A stretch of DNA of 64,000 bases from Microbacterium sp. CBA3102 (GTDB lineage: Bacteria; Actinomycetota; Actinomycetes; Actinomycetales; Microbacteriaceae), in assembly GCF_007954505.1 (NCBI RefSeq), contig NZ_CP042412.1:3348001-3412000 (forward strand). Direction: 5' to 3'. This document shows, piece by piece, positions 26,614 to 41,081 of this stretch; the stretch's first letter is position 1; each line of letters starts with the position of its first letter. The notes below the pieces were generated by a model that saw nothing but the letters and a program-made list of their open reading frames with translations, ran no database searches and was not told where the DNA came from. The position numbers were made by a program, and so were the translations under genes.

Positions 26614-27818
26614 CCGAGGACCTCCAGCCCAGGTAGTTTCTTGCCCTCGAGGAATTCGAGGCTCGCGCCGCCGCCGGTCGAGATATGACCGAACTGTTCA
26701 TCGGAGAAGCCCAGCTGACGCACCGCGGCAGCGGAGTCGCCCCCGCCGACGACACTGAGACCGTCGACCTCGGTGAGCGCCTGCGCGACGGCCTTGGTCC
26801 CCGCTGCGAAGGCGGGGAACTCGAACACGCCCATCGGGCCGTTCCAGAACACCGTCTTCGAGCCGCGGATCACCTCGGCGAATCGCGCCGCCGTCTCGGG
26901 ACCGATGTCCAGGCCGATGCCCGAGGCGCCGAACGGCGTGGATTCGATCGCGTCGGCCGCAGCGACCTCGTGTGCGGCGTCCGCGCCGAAGGACGCGGCC
27001 ACGACGACGTCGGTGGGGAGCACGAGCTCCACACCGCGCTCGGTGGCCTCGGCGATGTAACCGCGAACGGTGTCGAGCTGGTCCTCTTCCAGGAGGCTCG
27101 ATGCCACGGCGTGGCCCTGTGCCTTGAGGAAGGTGAACAGCATCCCGCCACCGACGAGGATCTTGTCGACCCGCGGAAGCAGATGCGAGATGACGCCGAG
27201 CTTGTCGCTGACCTTCGAGCCTCCGAGTACGACCGCGTAGGGACGCTCCGGATTCTCGGTCAGACGGTCCAGCACATCGAGCTCGGCTGCGATCAGCAGA
27301 CCGGCAGCGGAAGGCAGCAACTCGGCGAGTTCGTAGACGCTCGCCTGCTTGCGGTGCACCACCCCGAACCCGTCGGAGACGAGCACGTCGCCGAGCTTCG
27401 CGAGCTCTGCCGCGAAGGCCGCACGCGTCGCCTCATCCTTCGAGGTCTCCCCCGGGTTGAACCGCAGGTTCTCGATGACGACGACTCCACCGTCTTCGAG
27501 CGACTCGACGGCATCCGTCGCCGACTCGCCGACCGTGTCGCGTGCGAACGCGACCGGGGAGCCGAGGAGTTCGGAGAGGCGTTGCGCCACCGGCTCCAGG
27601 CTGTACTGCGGGTCGGGCGCGCCGTCCGGGCGTCCGAGGTGGGAGCACACGATGACGCGGGCGCCCGCGTTGATCAATGTGTTGAGGGTCGGCAGCGAGG
27701 CGCGGACACGGCCATCGTCCGTGATGATCCCATCCCGCAGGGGGACGTTGAGATCACAACGGACGATGACACGCTTGCCCTCGAGCGACCCCAGAGTGTC
27801 CAGGGTGCGCAGAGTCAT
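26604..27818 (-). CDS. pgk: Phosphoglycerate kinase
   Basis: A 404-aa kinase transferring phosphate from 1,3-bisphosphoglycerate to ADP. Conserved blocks are [11 protein letters not shown] at the N-terminus, HLGRPDG in the substrate site, [12 protein letters not shown] in the hinge, and the C-terminal nucleotide loop [15 protein letters not shown]. It lies 10 nt after gap and overlaps tpiA. Confidence 0.98.
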   Translation of the reverse strand: MTLRTLDTLGSLEGKRVIVRCDLNVPLRDGIITDDGRVRASLPTLNTLINAGARVIVCSHLGRPDGAPDPQYSLEPVAQRLSELLGSPVAFARDTVGESATDAVESLEDGGVVVIENLRFNPGETSKDEATRAAFAAELAKLGDVLVSDGFGVVHRKQASVYELAELLPSAAGLLIAAELDVLDRLTENPERPYAVVLGGSKVSDKLGVISHLLPRVDKILVGGGMLFTFLKAQGHAVASSLLEEDQLDTVRGYIAEATERGVELVLPTDVVVAASFGADAAHEVAAADAIESTPFGASGIGLDIGPETAARFAEVIRGSKTVFWNGPMGVFEFPAFAAGTKAVAQALTEVDGLSVVGGGDSAAAVRQLGFSDEQFGHISTGGGASLEFLEGKKLPGLEVLGWA

Positions 27819-27828
27819 GTTTCTGAGT

Positions 27829-28839
<1,011 letters not shown>

Positions 28840-28916
28840 TCAGGTCTCCCTGTTTCTCGTGCGCAGCACGCCACTTTCCAGCATGCGTGATGCGCGGGGG
28901 GTTTTTGGCTGAGAGA

Positions 28917-28948
28917 GCGTCCCGACGAGCCGAGGCCCGCCGGGACGC
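28917..28948 (-). terminator. Probable terminator after sodA
   Basis: An 8-bp outer stem (28917-28924 with 28941-28948) with a GC-rich 16-nt interior lies 7 nt beyond the sodA stop. There is no clear U tract, so confidence is moderate. Confidence 0.5.
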
Positions 28949-28955
28949 AACCCGA

Positions 28956-29582
28956 TTACGACAGTACCAGCAGGCCGTTCGTCTGCTTACGGGCGACCTC
29001 GAGACGCTGGGCGACGTTCTCCCAGTTCGCGATGTTCCACGCGGCCTTGACGTAGTCCGCCTTGACGTTGAGGTAGTCGAGGTAGAACGCGTGCTCCCAC
29101 ATGTCGAGCTGGAACAGCGGAATCGTGCCCTGCGCGGTGTTCGACTGCTGGTCGAACAGCTGCTGGATGATCAGACGCGAGCCGATCGAATCCCAGCTGA
29201 GCACGGCCCATCCGGAACCCTGGATGCCGGTGGCGGCAGCCGTGAAGTGCGCCTGGAACTTCTCGAACGAGCCGAAGTACTCGTCGATGGCGGCCTTCAG
29301 CTCACCCTCGGGCTGTCCCCCGCCGTTCGGCGACAGGTTCGTCCAGAAGATCGAGTGGTTCACGTGACCACCGAGGTTGAACGCGAGGTCCTTCTCGAGC
29401 TTGTTGACGTTCGCGAGGTTGCCGCTCTCACGGGCCTCGGCGAGCTGGTCGAGAGCAGTGTTCGCGCCGGCGACGTAGGCCGCGTGGTGCTTGTCGTGGT
29501 GCAGCTCCATGATCTTGCCGCTGATGTGCGGCTCGAGCGCTGCGAAGTCGTAGGGAAGGTCGGGGAGCGTGTAAGTCGCCAT
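28956..29582 (-). CDS. sodA: Superoxide dismutase, Mn-type
   Basis: A 208-aa Fe/Mn-family SOD. Metal ligands are His28 (MELHHDKHH), the His of [10 protein letters not shown], and the Asp and His in [12 protein letters not shown]. The GGHVNH pattern resembles Mn enzymes rather than Fe enzymes (which have AAQVWNH). Cambialistic activity cannot be excluded. I chose the ATG at 29582 ([13 protein letters not shown]), which matches the family N-terminus; an ATG five codons earlier is less likely. The gene sits alone between gap and whiA, an unusual interruption of that conserved neighbourhood. Confidence 0.96.
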   Translation of the reverse strand: MATYTLPDLPYDFAALEPHISGKIMELHHDKHHAAYVAGANTALDQLAEARESGNLANVNKLEKDLAFNLGGHVNHSIFWTNLSPNGGGQPEGELKAAIDEYFGSFEKFQAHFTAAATGIQGSGWAVLSWDSIGSRLIIQQLFDQQSNTAQGTIPLFQLDMWEHAFYLDYLNVKADYVKAAWNIANWENVAQRLEVARKQTNGLLVLS

Positions 29583-29713
29583 ATCGCTTTCATCCAATCC
29601 GCGCCGCGCCGCGGCGCTTGCCGATCCTCCGCGCCGCCGATGTGCGGCGTAGAGCGGACGTGATTCATCCTACTGACGACAACGCGGATGCGCCCTCGAA
29701 CCTTCCGCCAGAT

Positions 29714-29755
29714 GACGAAGACCCGCGCCCTCATCGTGGGCGGCGGGTCTTCGTC
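29714..29755 (-). terminator. Terminator downstream of whiA
   Basis: A 13-bp stem (29714-29726 with 29743-29755) plus a 4-bp inner helix. It starts 13 nt beyond the whiA stop and ends the uvrA-uvrC-rapZ-whiA run. Confidence 0.8.
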
Positions 29756-29767
29756 GAAGGATACGGA

Positions 29768-30745
29768 TCAGACGTCGAGTCCGACGGGGACGGCGGCTTC
29801 CGTCCCGGGGATGCCCTCCTGCTGCGCGCGCTTGTCCGCCATCGCGAGCAGACGACGGATGCGGCCGGCGACGGCATCCTTCGTCAGGGGCGGATCGGCG
29901 TGGTGACCGAGCTCGTCGAGGCTGGCGTCGCGGTGTGCGAGACGAAGCTCACCGGCGACCTTCAGGTGATCGGGCACCTCGTCGGCCAGGATCTCCAACG
30001 CCCGCTCGACACGCGCGCATGCGGCCACGGCAGCCTGGGCGGACCGACGCAGGTTGGCGTCGTCGAAGTTCACCAGGCGGTTGACACCGGCGCGGACCTC
30101 ACGTCGCTGACGCAGCTCTTCCCATGCGATGGCGGTCTTCTGCGCGCCCATCTCGTTGAGGATCGTGCGAATCGCCTCACCCTCACGCACCACGACCCGA
30201 GGCATGCCCCGCACTTCGCGCGCCTTGGCGGCGACACCGAGACGGTGGGCGGCGCCGACGAGTGCCATCGCCGCTTCCGACGAGGGGCAGACGACCTCGA
30301 GCATCGCGGATCGACCGGGCTCGCTCAGGGACCCCGCCGCCAGGAACGCGCCGCGCCAGAGACCGGCGACCTCGGCGCGAGAGCCGGTGGTGAGGCGGTT
30401 CGGAAGCCCGCGCACGGGGCGACGGCGCTGGTCGAGGAGACCGGTCTGGCGCGCGAGGGTCTCGCCCTGGGCGATCACACGGACGGCCCACCGTGCTCCG
30501 TCGTTCGCGGTGCTCGACTGCACCTGCGCGATCTCGGGGCGCACTCCGTAGATCTCGGCGAGGTCTCGCGCGACGCGACGTGCGAGCGTCTCAGCGTCCA
30601 CCTCGGCTTCCACGGCCACGCGACCGGCGATCGAATGCAGACCACCGGCGAACCGGAGGATCGCGGTGACTTCCGCAACCCGCACCGTCGGGGGTGCGTT
30701 GCGGATGCTGACCAGCTCGGCCTTGACGTCGGTGGTTAGTGCCAC
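29768..30745 (-). CDS. whiA: Sporulation/division regulator WhiA
   Basis: A 325-aa DNA-binding protein of the WhiA family, with an N-terminal LAGLIDADG homing-endonuclease-like fold and a C-terminal helix-turn-helix. The N-terminus [20 protein letters not shown] and the segment [15 protein letters not shown] are characteristic. The HTH-containing C-terminus includes [20 protein letters not shown] and [17 protein letters not shown]. In non-sporulating actinobacteria WhiA influences cell division. It follows rapZ by 67 nt; the usual intervening yvcK gene is not here. Confidence 0.97.
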   Translation of the reverse strand: MALTTDVKAELVSIRNAPPTVRVAEVTAILRFAGGLHSIAGRVAVEAEVDAETLARRVARDLAEIYGVRPEIAQVQSSTANDGARWAVRVIAQGETLARQTGLLDQRRRPVRGLPNRLTTGSRAEVAGLWRGAFLAAGSLSEPGRSAMLEVVCPSSEAAMALVGAAHRLGVAAKAREVRGMPRVVVREGEAIRTILNEMGAQKTAIAWEELRQRREVRAGVNRLVNFDDANLRRSAQAAVAACARVERALEILADEVPDHLKVAGELRLAHRDASLDELGHHADPPLTKDAVAGRIRRLLAMADKRAQQEGIPGTEAAVPVGLDV

Positions 30746-30812
30746 GACACTCCTTCACGTTCACGCGTCGGATCGCGACGCAAACGTCCAGCTTACTCGG
30801 CCGGAAGGCTCG

Positions 30813-31685
30813 CTACTCTCGGCCGAGATCCCGGTGACGGACGCTCACGGCGACGCCGGGGACGGCGGCGAGCCTGCGCGCAAGCTCTTCCGACATCGCG
30901 ACCGAGCGGTGCTTCCCCCCGGTGCAGCCGATCGCGATCGTCGAGTGACTCTTGTTCTCGCGCTGGTATCCCTCCAGCACCGGCACCAGCGCCGACGAGT
31001 AGGCATCCAGGAACTCCGTCGCACCCTCGCGGGACAGGACGTACTCCCTGACCCGTTCGTCCTGGCCGGTGAGACCGCGCAGCTCCTCATTCCAGAACGG
31101 ATTCGGCAGGAACCGCATGTCGGCGACGATATCGACGTCGGTCGGCAGCCCGTACTTGAAACCGAAGCTCAGCAGGGTGACGCGGTGACGGGCTTCCCCC
31201 TCTTCCGAGAAGATGTCCGAGACCTGGGTCGCCAGCTGATGGATGTTCAGCGTGGACGTGTCGATCACCATGTCGGCGCCCTCGCGGATCGGGGCCAGCC
31301 GGGTCCGTTCGACACGGATGCCATCGAGCAGGGTACCTTCGCCCTGCAGCGGGTGCGGGCGTCGGACGGACTCGAACCGTCTCACCAGCACATCATCGGA
31401 GGCATCGAGGAACAGGACCCGCACGGAGCCGCGCGAGCGCAGGGCACGCGCCACGCCGGGGAAGTCGTCGAAGAGATTGCGGCCGCGCACATCGACGACG
31501 GCAGCGACCTTCGGCAATGCGGTGCCGCCCATGTCGGTCAGGTCGAGCAGAGGGCGCAGGATCTGCGGCGGAAGGTTGTCGACCACGTACCAGCCGAGAT
31601 CTTCCAAAGCGTTCGCCACGGTGGTCCGACCCGCGCCAGACATCCCTGTGACGATGAGGAACTCGCCCTTTTCCTCGTCAGCCAT
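30813..31685 (-). CDS. rapZ: RNase adapter RapZ/YvcJ-family nucleotide-binding protein
   Basis: A 290-aa P-loop protein. In enterobacteria RapZ controls glmS mRNA through a small RNA and RNase E; the role in actinobacteria is not established. The Walker A position is GMSGAGRT at residues 14-21, with Arg replacing the usual Lys, as I recall for other actinobacterial members. Family segments [32 protein letters not shown] and [17 protein letters not shown] are intact. It lies 34 nt downstream of uvrC. Confidence 0.94.
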   Translation of the reverse strand: MADEEKGEFLIVTGMSGAGRTTVANALEDLGWYVVDNLPPQILRPLLDLTDMGGTALPKVAAVVDVRGRNLFDDFPGVARALRSRGSVRVLFLDASDDVLVRRFESVRRPHPLQGEGTLLDGIRVERTRLAPIREGADMVIDTSTLNIHQLATQVSDIFSEEGEARHRVTLLSFGFKYGLPTDVDIVADMRFLPNPFWNEELRGLTGQDERVREYVLSREGATEFLDAYSSALVPVLEGYQRENKSHSTIAIGCTGGKHRSVAMSEELARRLAAVPGVAVSVRHRDLGRE

Positions 31686-31719
31686 TACTCAGTGCTCCCT
31701 CTCCCCCTCGGACTCCAGC

Positions 31720-33626
31720 CTAGCGAGTGGACAGGTGCGTGTGGATGTTCTGGGCGAGCACGGGGCCGATTCCCTGGACTTCTTCGATCTCCGCTGGTGC
31801 GGCCGCACGGAGCGCGGTCACCGAGCCGAAATGCTTGAGCAGCACCTTGATCCGTGAGCTGCCGAGTCCCGGCACTTCTGCGAGCACCGAACTGATGTCG
31901 TTGCGCCGTTTCTTGCGCTGATGCGTGATCGCGAATCGGTGTGCCTCGTCACGCAGTCGTTGCAACAGATAGAGGGCCTCACTCGTGCGAGGCAGGATGA
32001 CGGGGAAATCGTCTCCGGGCAGCCAGACCTCTTCGAGGCGCTTCGCGATTCCACAGACCGCGATCTCGGTGTGCCCCGCGTCGCGGAGTGCTCGTGCTGC
32101 GGCCTCCACCTGGGGCTGCCCGCCATCGACCAGCAGAAGCTGGGGTGGGTAGGCGAAGCGGGGCTTGCGACGCACCGTCGCTGCGCCGACGTCCTCGGAC
32201 ACGACCTCTTCGGTCGTCGGGTCGACCACCTCGGACTCCTCTTCGGGACGGTCGAGGTAGGCCAACCGCCGACGGAGCACCTGGTACATCGAATCGGTGT
32301 CGTCCGTGGTCTCGGCGATGTTGAACGACCGGTACTGGTCCTTGCGCGGCAGCCCGTCTTCGAAGACGACCATCGACGCGACGACATTCGTCCCTCCGAG
32401 GTGCGAGATGTCGAAGCACTCGATCCGCAGCGGGGCTTCGTCCATGCCGAGCGCTTCCTGCAGGTCGGTGAGGGCCTGGGTGCGGGCGACATAGTCTGTC
32501 GTGCGTCGAGTCTTGTGCCGGATCAGCGCCTGTTGCGCGTTCAATGTCGCCGTGCGCATCAGGTCGGCGCGCTGGCCGCGCTGGACGACGGCGATCTCGA
32601 CTCTCTTGCCGCGTCGCTCGCGCAACCATGTCTCGAGTTCCGCGGCGTCGTCGGGCAGTGTCGGAACCAGGATGCGACGAGGGACGTCTTGCGCTTCACC
32701 GTATGCCTGCTGCAGCACCTGCTCGACGAGCTCGCCACTGGAGATGTCGATCTCCTTCTCAATGGTCAGCGCGCGCACACCGCGCACTCGGCCGCCGCGG
32801 ATCACGAAGTGCTGCACCGCGGCGGAGAGCTCGTCCTCCGCGATGCCGAACAGATCCGCGTCCTCGTCCGCGGGCAGCACGAGCGCGCTCTTCCCCAACA
32901 CAGCCTCGATCGCGGAGAGCTTGTCGCGGTACTTCGCCGCGGCCTCGTAGTCCATCGCCGCGGATGCAGCCAGCATCCGCTTCGTGAGTTCCCGGGTGAA
33001 GCGCTCATCACCGCCGGCCATGAACGCGACGAAGTCGTCGACCATCGCGCGATGCTCCTCGATGCTCACCGTCATCGAGCACGGGCCACCGCACTTGCCG
33101 ATCTGTCCGGGGAAGCAGGGTCTGCCCGTCTGCATGGCGCGCCGGTAGCTGGAGTCGCTGCAGGTGCGGATCGGAAACGCCTTGATCATCAGATCGATCG
33201 TCTCGTGCACCGCCCAGACCTTCGGGAACGGACCGAAATACCGTGCTCCAGGAATCTTCCTGTTTCGGGTGACGATCACGCGAGGTGCCTCGTCCGCGAG
33301 CGTCACCGCCATGAAGGGGTAGGACTTGTCGTCCTTGTAGCGCACGTTGAAGGGTGGATCGAACTCCTTGATCCACATGTACTCGAGCTGCAGGGAGTCG
33401 ACATCCGTGGAGACGACGGTCCACTCGACGGAGGCCGCCGTGGTGACCATCCGTCGAGTGCGCTCGTGCAGCGTCCGCAGGGGCGCGAAGTAGTTCGAGA
33501 GCCGTTGACGCAGGTTCTTCGCCTTGCCGACGTAGAGCACGCGCCCGGCGGCATCCCGGAAGCGATACACACCGGGGTCGGTCGGGATCTCCCCCGGGCG
33601 CGGCTTGTACGGCAGCACGTCGGCCA

Positions 33627-33627
<1 letters not shown>
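31720..33627 (-). CDS. uvrC: Excinuclease ABC subunit C
   Basis: A 635-aa dual-incision nuclease of nucleotide excision repair. The N-terminal GIY-YIG domain is [21 protein letters not shown] cysteine set at 156, 171, 179 and 183 matches the iron-sulfur site of UvrC. A UVR region lies near 205-235 and the RNase H-like C-terminal nuclease domain contains [14 protein letters not shown]. Tandem HhH motifs end the protein ([35 protein letters not shown]). Its start overlaps the uvrA stop by one base. Confidence 0.97.
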
Positions 33628-36515
<2,888 letters not shown>

Positions 36516-36612
36516 CCGACAAGTCTACGAGGGGCCACCGACATCGGCTCCGCTGGAGCGTCCCGCGACCTCTTCCGTCGCCGACGCGGGTCGAGGCGAA
36601 AGCGATGACGGG

Positions 36613-37056
36613 TCAGCCGAGCTCGGGACGCCGCCCTGCGAACGGGCTGAGGCCGTCCCTGAGTGCCGCGATCTCGTCGACGTCCATACCCACCGCCTCC
36701 ATGACTCGACGAGGGACGTCGACGGCTCTCTCGCGCAGGGCCGCCCCCGCCGTCGTCAGCGTGATCTCAAGGCGTCTCTCGTCCTCAGTGCTGCGCTGCC
36801 TGGCCACCAGCCCCTCAGATTCGAGCCGCTTGACCAGAGGCGATGCCGTGGCCGGTTCGAGTGCGAGGTCGACCGCCAGCTCATTCAACGTGCGCGGGGC
36901 CCTCTCCCAGAGCGCGAGCATCACGAGGTACTGCGGATGCGTGAGACCCAACGGCTCCAGGATCGGTCGGTAGAGGGCGACGACATTGCGCGCCGCGGTC
37001 ACCAGCGCGAAGCACAGCTGGTTCTCCAACTTGAGCAGGTCATCGGTCGCCGTCAC
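36613..37056 (-). CDS. MarR-family regulator, OhrR-like
   Basis: A 147-aa winged-helix repressor. The segment [14 protein letters not shown] places Cys15 where OhrR proteins have their peroxide-sensing cysteine (LDNQLCFALY-type). The wing and recognition helix are in [20 protein letters not shown] and [15 protein letters not shown]. Likely role: thiol-based sensing of organic peroxides or other electrophiles. The start is GTG at 37056. Two overlapping palindromes lie 22 nt upstream, and a divergent 80-aa gene shares the promoter region. No ohr peroxidase gene is adjacent, so the target is uncertain. Confidence 0.88.
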   Translation of the reverse strand: MTATDDLLKLENQLCFALVTAARNVVALYRPILEPLGLTHPQYLVMLALWERAPRTLNELAVDLALEPATASPLVKRLESEGLVARQRSTEDERRLEITLTTAGAALRERAVDVPRRVMEAVGMDVDEIAALRDGLSPFAGRRPELG

Positions 37057-37077
37057 AGGGGAAACTATACATCCGCG

Positions 37078-37096
37078 CTAATCATTAGTACACTAA
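37078..37096. promoter_or_regulatory. Overlapping palindromes between marR and the small Cys protein gene
   Basis: CTAATCATTAG (37078-37088) overlaps TTAGTACACTAA (37085-37096). Both are A/T-rich inverted repeats in the 45-bp divergent gap, as expected for a MarR-dimer operator overlapping two promoters. Confidence 0.6.
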
Positions 37097-37101
37097 CCAA
37101 C

Positions 37102-37344
37102 ATGGCAAAGGACTCCGACCGCCCGCCCCTCCGAACGCGAATCCGCGAGGCAGGGGGCGTCTACTCCTGGGTGAACACGAACCTGATCCGGTTCGCCGGC
37201 CCCGCCTCGGTCGGTCCGTACGAGAAGACTCCTCCGCCCAGCCCTGCGGAACGAGCCGAACGGGCATGTCCGCTCTGCGGGGCACCCATGACGCTGCACA
37301 CGATCGACCGTTCCGGGCCGAAACCGCTCGTGCACTGCCCCTGA
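37102..37344 (+). CDS. Small protein with C-terminal CxxC/HC zinc-ribbon-like motif
   Basis: An 80-aa protein of unknown function. It is rich in Pro and Arg at the N-terminus and has Cys56-x2-Cys59 (ACPLCGAPM), His66, and His78-Cys79 at the very end, which could coordinate zinc. It starts 46 nt from the divergent OhrR-like regulator, across two palindromes, so it is probably a target of that regulator. Its stop is two bases from the convergent TfoX-like gene. Confidence 0.7.
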   Translation: MAKDSDRPPLRTRIREAGGVYSWVNTNLIRFAGPASVGPYEKTPPPSPAERAERACPLCGAPMTLHTIDRSGPKPLVHCP

Positions 37345-37346
37345 TG

Positions 37347-37697
37347 TCAGTCCGTCTCCGGCGTCGCCACGGCTGACCCTGTCGACTCCCGCGCGACGTC
37401 GAGCCAGAACATCAGCTCGTCGTCGTCTTCGATCACACCGGGCACGACGTCGAGCCAGCCTGAGCTCATCGTGCGTGATCCCATCACCGCGCGCGCGACT
37501 CCCTGTCGGGTGAGCAGCGTCGCCCCGCTCTCGTCATCGACCCGCACCAGGAGGACGCCGCCCGGTCGCGCTCCCAAGAGGATGCGGCCGTCGTCGAGGA
37601 AGGCCCGCGTGCCGAACATGCGCCGCTCCTCGATCTCGACGTCGGCGCTCAACAGTGCCCTGATCCGGTCGGCGAGTTCGTCTCCTGCTGCATCCAT
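37347..37697 (-). CDS. TfoX N-terminal-domain family protein
   Basis: A 116-aa protein with the TfoX-N pattern: EIEERRMFGTRAFLDDGRIL, then GGVLLVRVDD and a C-terminal helix ELMFWLDVARES. The domain is named after a competence regulator, but isolated actinobacterial copies have no assigned function. It starts 15 nt after the uvrB stop and is probably cotranscribed with uvrB. Confidence 0.8.
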   Translation of the reverse strand: MDAAGDELADRIRALLSADVEIEERRMFGTRAFLDDGRILLGARPGGVLLVRVDDESGATLLTRQGVARAVMGSRTMSSGWLDVVPGVIEDDDELMFWLDVARESTGSAVATPETD

Positions 37698-37712
37698 CGA
37701 TCCCCGCCTCGC

Positions 37713-39785
37713 TTACGCGTGTCCCGCGCGCTCCATCGCGCGAAGCTCCTTCTTGAGGTCCTGCACCTCGTCGCGCAGTCGCCCCGCGAGCTCGAACTTC
37801 AGCTCGGATGCGGCCGCGAGCATCTGATCCGAGAGATCTTGGATCGTGGCCTCGAGCTGCTGGGCACCTTCGGCGGCGATGCCGGTCCGACGAAGGCTCG
37901 GCGTCGGCGACTTGCCCTTGCCCGACGCGCGACCACGACCCGACAGCATCTCTGCAGTGTCGGCACCTTCGCGTGCCAGCACCTCGGTGATGTCCGCGAT
38001 GCGCTTGCGGAGCGGCTGCGGGTCGATGCCGTTCTCCTTGTTGTACGCGATCTGCTTCTCGCGACGACGGTCGGTCTCCTCGATGGCCTTCGCCATCGAG
38101 TCGGTCATCTTGTCGGCGTACATGTGCACCTCACCCGAAACGTTACGAGCGGCACGCCCGATCGTCTGGATCAGTGAGGTTCCCGAACGGAGGAAGCCTT
38201 CCTTGTCGGCGTCGAGGATCGCCACGAGCGAGACCTCGGGAAGGTCGAGGCCCTCTCGGAGCAGGTTGATGCCCACGAGCACGTCGTAGACCCCCGACCG
38301 CAGCTCGCTGAGCAGTTCCACACGACGCAACGTGTCGACGTCGGAGTGCAGGTAGCGCACCCGCACACCGTGCTCGCCGAGGAAGTCGGTGAGCTCCTCG
38401 GCCATCTTCTTCGTCAGGGTGGTCACGAGCACGCGTTCGTCGCGTTCGACGCGGAGGCGGATCTCTTCGAGCAGGTCGTCGATCTGCCCCTTCGAGGGCT
38501 TGACGACGATGTGGGGATCCACCAGCCCGGTCGGACGGATGATCTGCTCGACGACGCCGTCAGCGATCCCCATCTCGTACTTGCCGGGGGTGGCCGACAG
38601 ATACACGGTCTGACCGATCCTGTTCTTGAACTCGTCCCAGCGCAGCGGACGGTTGTCCATCGCGCTCGGGAGGCGGAACCCGTGGTCGACGAGGGTGCGC
38701 TTGCGGGAGGCATCTCCCTCGTACATCGCCCCGATCTGCGGCACCGTCACATGCGACTCATCGATCACCATGAGGAAGTCGTCGGGGAAGAAGTCGAGCA
38801 GCGTGTGCGGCGGCTCCCCCGGCTCGCGACCGTCCATGTGCCTCGAGTAGTTCTCGATCCCCGAGCAGAACCCCAACTGCTGGAGCATCTCGAGGTCGAA
38901 GGTGGTCCGCATGCGCAGACGCTGCGCCTCGAGGAGCTTGCCCTGCCGTTCGAACTCCGCCAGACGCTCCTCAAGCTCGGCCTCGATGGTGCCGATCGAA
39001 CGCTGAATCACATCGGTCCCGGCCACATAGTGCGAGGCGGGGAAGATCGGCACGGAGTCGAGCTTCTCGATGACTTCACCGGTGAGCGGGTGGAGTGAGT
39101 ACAGCGCTTCGATCTCGTCTCCGAACAGCTCGATCCGGATGGCGTGCTCTTCGTAGACGGGGATGATCTCGATCGTGTCGCCGCGGACACGGAAGTTGCC
39201 GCGGGAGAAGTCGACGTCGTTGCGGTTGTACTGCATGGCGATGAACTGCCGGATGAGTGCATCACGGTCATAGCGCTCCCCCACCTGCAGTGCCACCATC
39301 GCCCGGAGATACTCTTCGGGCGCACCGAGACCGTAGATGCACGAGACCGTGGAGACCACGATGACGTCGCGTCGGCTGAGCAGCGAGTTCGTCGTCGAGT
39401 GCCGGAGCCGCTCGACTTCGGAGTTGATCGACGAGTCCTTCTCGATGAAAGTATCCGTCTGCGGCACATAGGCCTCGGGCTGGTAGTAGTCGTAGTAGGA
39501 CACGAAGTACTCGACCGCGTTGTTCGGCATCAACTCACGGAACTCGTTCGCGAGCTGCGCGGCCAGGGTCTTGTTGTGCGCCAGCACGAGCGTCGGACGC
39601 TGCACCTGCTCGACGAGCCATGCGGTGGTCGCCGACTTTCCGGTACCTGTCGCTCCGAGCAGCACGACGTCGGTCTCCCCCGCATTGATACGTGCCGCGA
39701 GTTCGGCGATCGCTTGCGGCTGGTCTCCGGCCGGCGCGTACTCGCTGATGACCTCGAAGGGGCGGACGCTGCGCGTGGGTTGCAT
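37713..39785 (-). CDS. uvrB: Excinuclease ABC subunit B
   Basis: A 690-aa DNA helicase-like component that loads onto damaged DNA and recruits UvrC. Walker A is GATGTGKS at residues 44-51. The beta-hairpin region with [20 protein letters not shown] is intact. Helicase motif VI region is [12 protein letters not shown], and the C-terminal UVR motif is near [20 protein letters not shown]. It lies close to uvrA and uvrC, separated only by a regulator and two small genes. Confidence 0.98.
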   Translation of the reverse strand: MQPTRSVRPFEVISEYAPAGDQPQAIAELAARINAGETDVVLLGATGTGKSATTAWLVEQVQRPTLVLAHNKTLAAQLANEFRELMPNNAVEYFVSYYDYYQPEAYVPQTDTFIEKDSSINSEVERLRHSTTNSLLSRRDVIVVSTVSCIYGLGAPEEYLRAMVALQVGERYDRDALIRQFIAMQYNRNDVDFSRGNFRVRGDTIEIIPVYEEHAIRIELFGDEIEALYSLHPLTGEVIEKLDSVPIFPASHYVAGTDVIQRSIGTIEAELEERLAEFERQGKLLEAQRLRMRTTFDLEMLQQLGFCSGIENYSRHMDGREPGEPPHTLLDFFPDDFLMVIDESHVTVPQIGAMYEGDASRKRTLVDHGFRLPSAMDNRPLRWDEFKNRIGQTVYLSATPGKYEMGIADGVVEQIIRPTGLVDPHIVVKPSKGQIDDLLEEIRLRVERDERVLVTTLTKKMAEELTDFLGEHGVRVRYLHSDVDTLRRVELLSELRSGVYDVLVGINLLREGLDLPEVSLVAILDADKEGFLRSGTSLIQTIGRAARNVSGEVHMYADKMTDSMAKAIEETDRRREKQIAYNKENGIDPQPLRKRIADITEVLAREGADTAEMLSGRGRASGKGKSPTPSLRRTGIAAEGAQQLEATIQDLSDQMLAAASELKFELAGRLRDEVQDLKKELRAMERAGHA

Positions 39786-39863
39786 GACTCCAGCGTATGC
39801 CGCCCCTCCGACATCGAGGCCGTGAGCGGCGGACTCGACCTCGAACGGAGAGAGACGCGGGGA

Positions 39864-41081
39864 TCAGGAAGACCGGTGAACGCCCGGAGCGCCACGAAGG
39901 ACCGAGATGGCGGCGAGAGCCGCGGCCGCGCACATCACGATGACGGCCGCCACGAACCATCCCCAGCTCGCGCCCACGAACACGAGGCCGAGCATCCATC
40001 CGAACAGGCTGGATCCGGCGTAGTAGGCGAAGTAGTACAGGGACGACGCCTGGGCCCTGCTGCCGGGGGTGGCCGCGACCGGTGTCCACCCCGAGGCGAT
40101 GGCATGGGCTCCGAAGAAGCCGCCCGTGAAGAGCACGAGCCCCAACAACACCAACACCGCGACCTGCGCCAGCAGCAGCACGGCGCCCACAGCCATGACG
40201 CCGATCGAGGCGAGCAGCACGGGGAAGCGTCCGCTCCGCGAAGCGAGCACGCCGGCCCACGGCGAGGACACCGTGCCCGCGAGGTAGGCGAGGAAGAGCA
40301 TCGTCACCAGCCACGCCGGCAAGTCGAACGGCTCTGCCGCGAGGTGGAAGCCGAGGTAGTTGTAGACCGCGACGAACGCTCCCATCAACAGGAATCCCTG
40401 CGCGTACAGCGCCCACTGGCGAGGAGATCGCAACGGACCACGGAGCTTCTCGAGGATGCCCGGGCCCCGGTCCGCACGCAGTCGTCCGGGGACGAATCCT
40501 CGGGCGCGGGGGGTGAGCCAGAGGAAGAGCACCGCGGCCACCGCGCACATCACGGCGACGGCCAGGACCCCGGCCCGCCATCCGGCCACTTCGCCGACGA
40601 TCCCCGCGCCGATCCGGCCGAGCAATCCACCCACTGTGGTGCCCGCGATGTAGCTGCCGGCCGCGGCAGCAGCGTAGCCCGCCTCGACCTCCTCACTGAG
40701 ATATGCGAGAGCCACAGCGGGGACCGCCCCCAACGCCACTCCCTCCACGAACCGCAGGGCGAGCAGAGCGAAGATCTCGTTGCTCAGCGGTGCCGAGAGA
40801 CCGACGACGGTGGCCGTGAGCACACCTGTGGCCATCGCAGGTACGCGACCGATACGGTCCGCCACCATCGACCATGGGACCACGGCCAGCGCCAGGCCGA
40901 GGGTGGCAGCCGACACGCTGAGGGCCGCCGTCGCCGGGCTGACCGAGAGGTCGGATGAGATCTGCGGCAGCACGCCCTGCGCGGAATAGAGTTGCGCGAA
41001 GGTCGCGATGCCCGCGAAGAACAGACCGACGATGAGACGCCGATACTCACGTGAACCACGCGCGTGACCGGAGAAGGTCAC
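39864..41081 (-). CDS. MFS transporter (YnfM-like exporter)
   Basis: A 405-aa membrane protein with about 12 hydrophobic segments and the MFS loop motif MVADRIGRVPAM between TM2 and TM3. The family signature resembles YnfM/arabinose-efflux-type drug exporters. The opening FAGIATFAQLYSAQGVLPQI is characteristic of that group. The start is GTG at 41081, overlapping the coaE stop as GTGA, so the transporter is coupled to coaE. The substrate is unknown. Confidence 0.9.
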   Translation of the reverse strand: MTFSGHARGSREYRRLIVGLFFAGIATFAQLYSAQGVLPQISSDLSVSPATAALSVSAATLGLALAVVPWSMVADRIGRVPAMATGVLTATVVGLSAPLSNEIFALLALRFVEGVALGAVPAVALAYLSEEVEAGYAAAAAGSYIAGTTVGGLLGRIGAGIVGEVAGWRAGVLAVAVMCAVAAVLFLWLTPRARGFVPGRLRADRGPGILEKLRGPLRSPRQWALYAQGFLLMGAFVAVYNYLGFHLAAEPFDLPAWLVTMLFLAYLAGTVSSPWAGVLASRSGRFPVLLASIGVMAVGAVLLLAQVAVLVLLGLVLFTGGFFGAHAIASGWTPVAATPGSRAQASSLYYFAYYAGSSLFGWMLGLVFVGASWGWFVAAVIVMCAAAALAAISVLRGAPGVHRSS

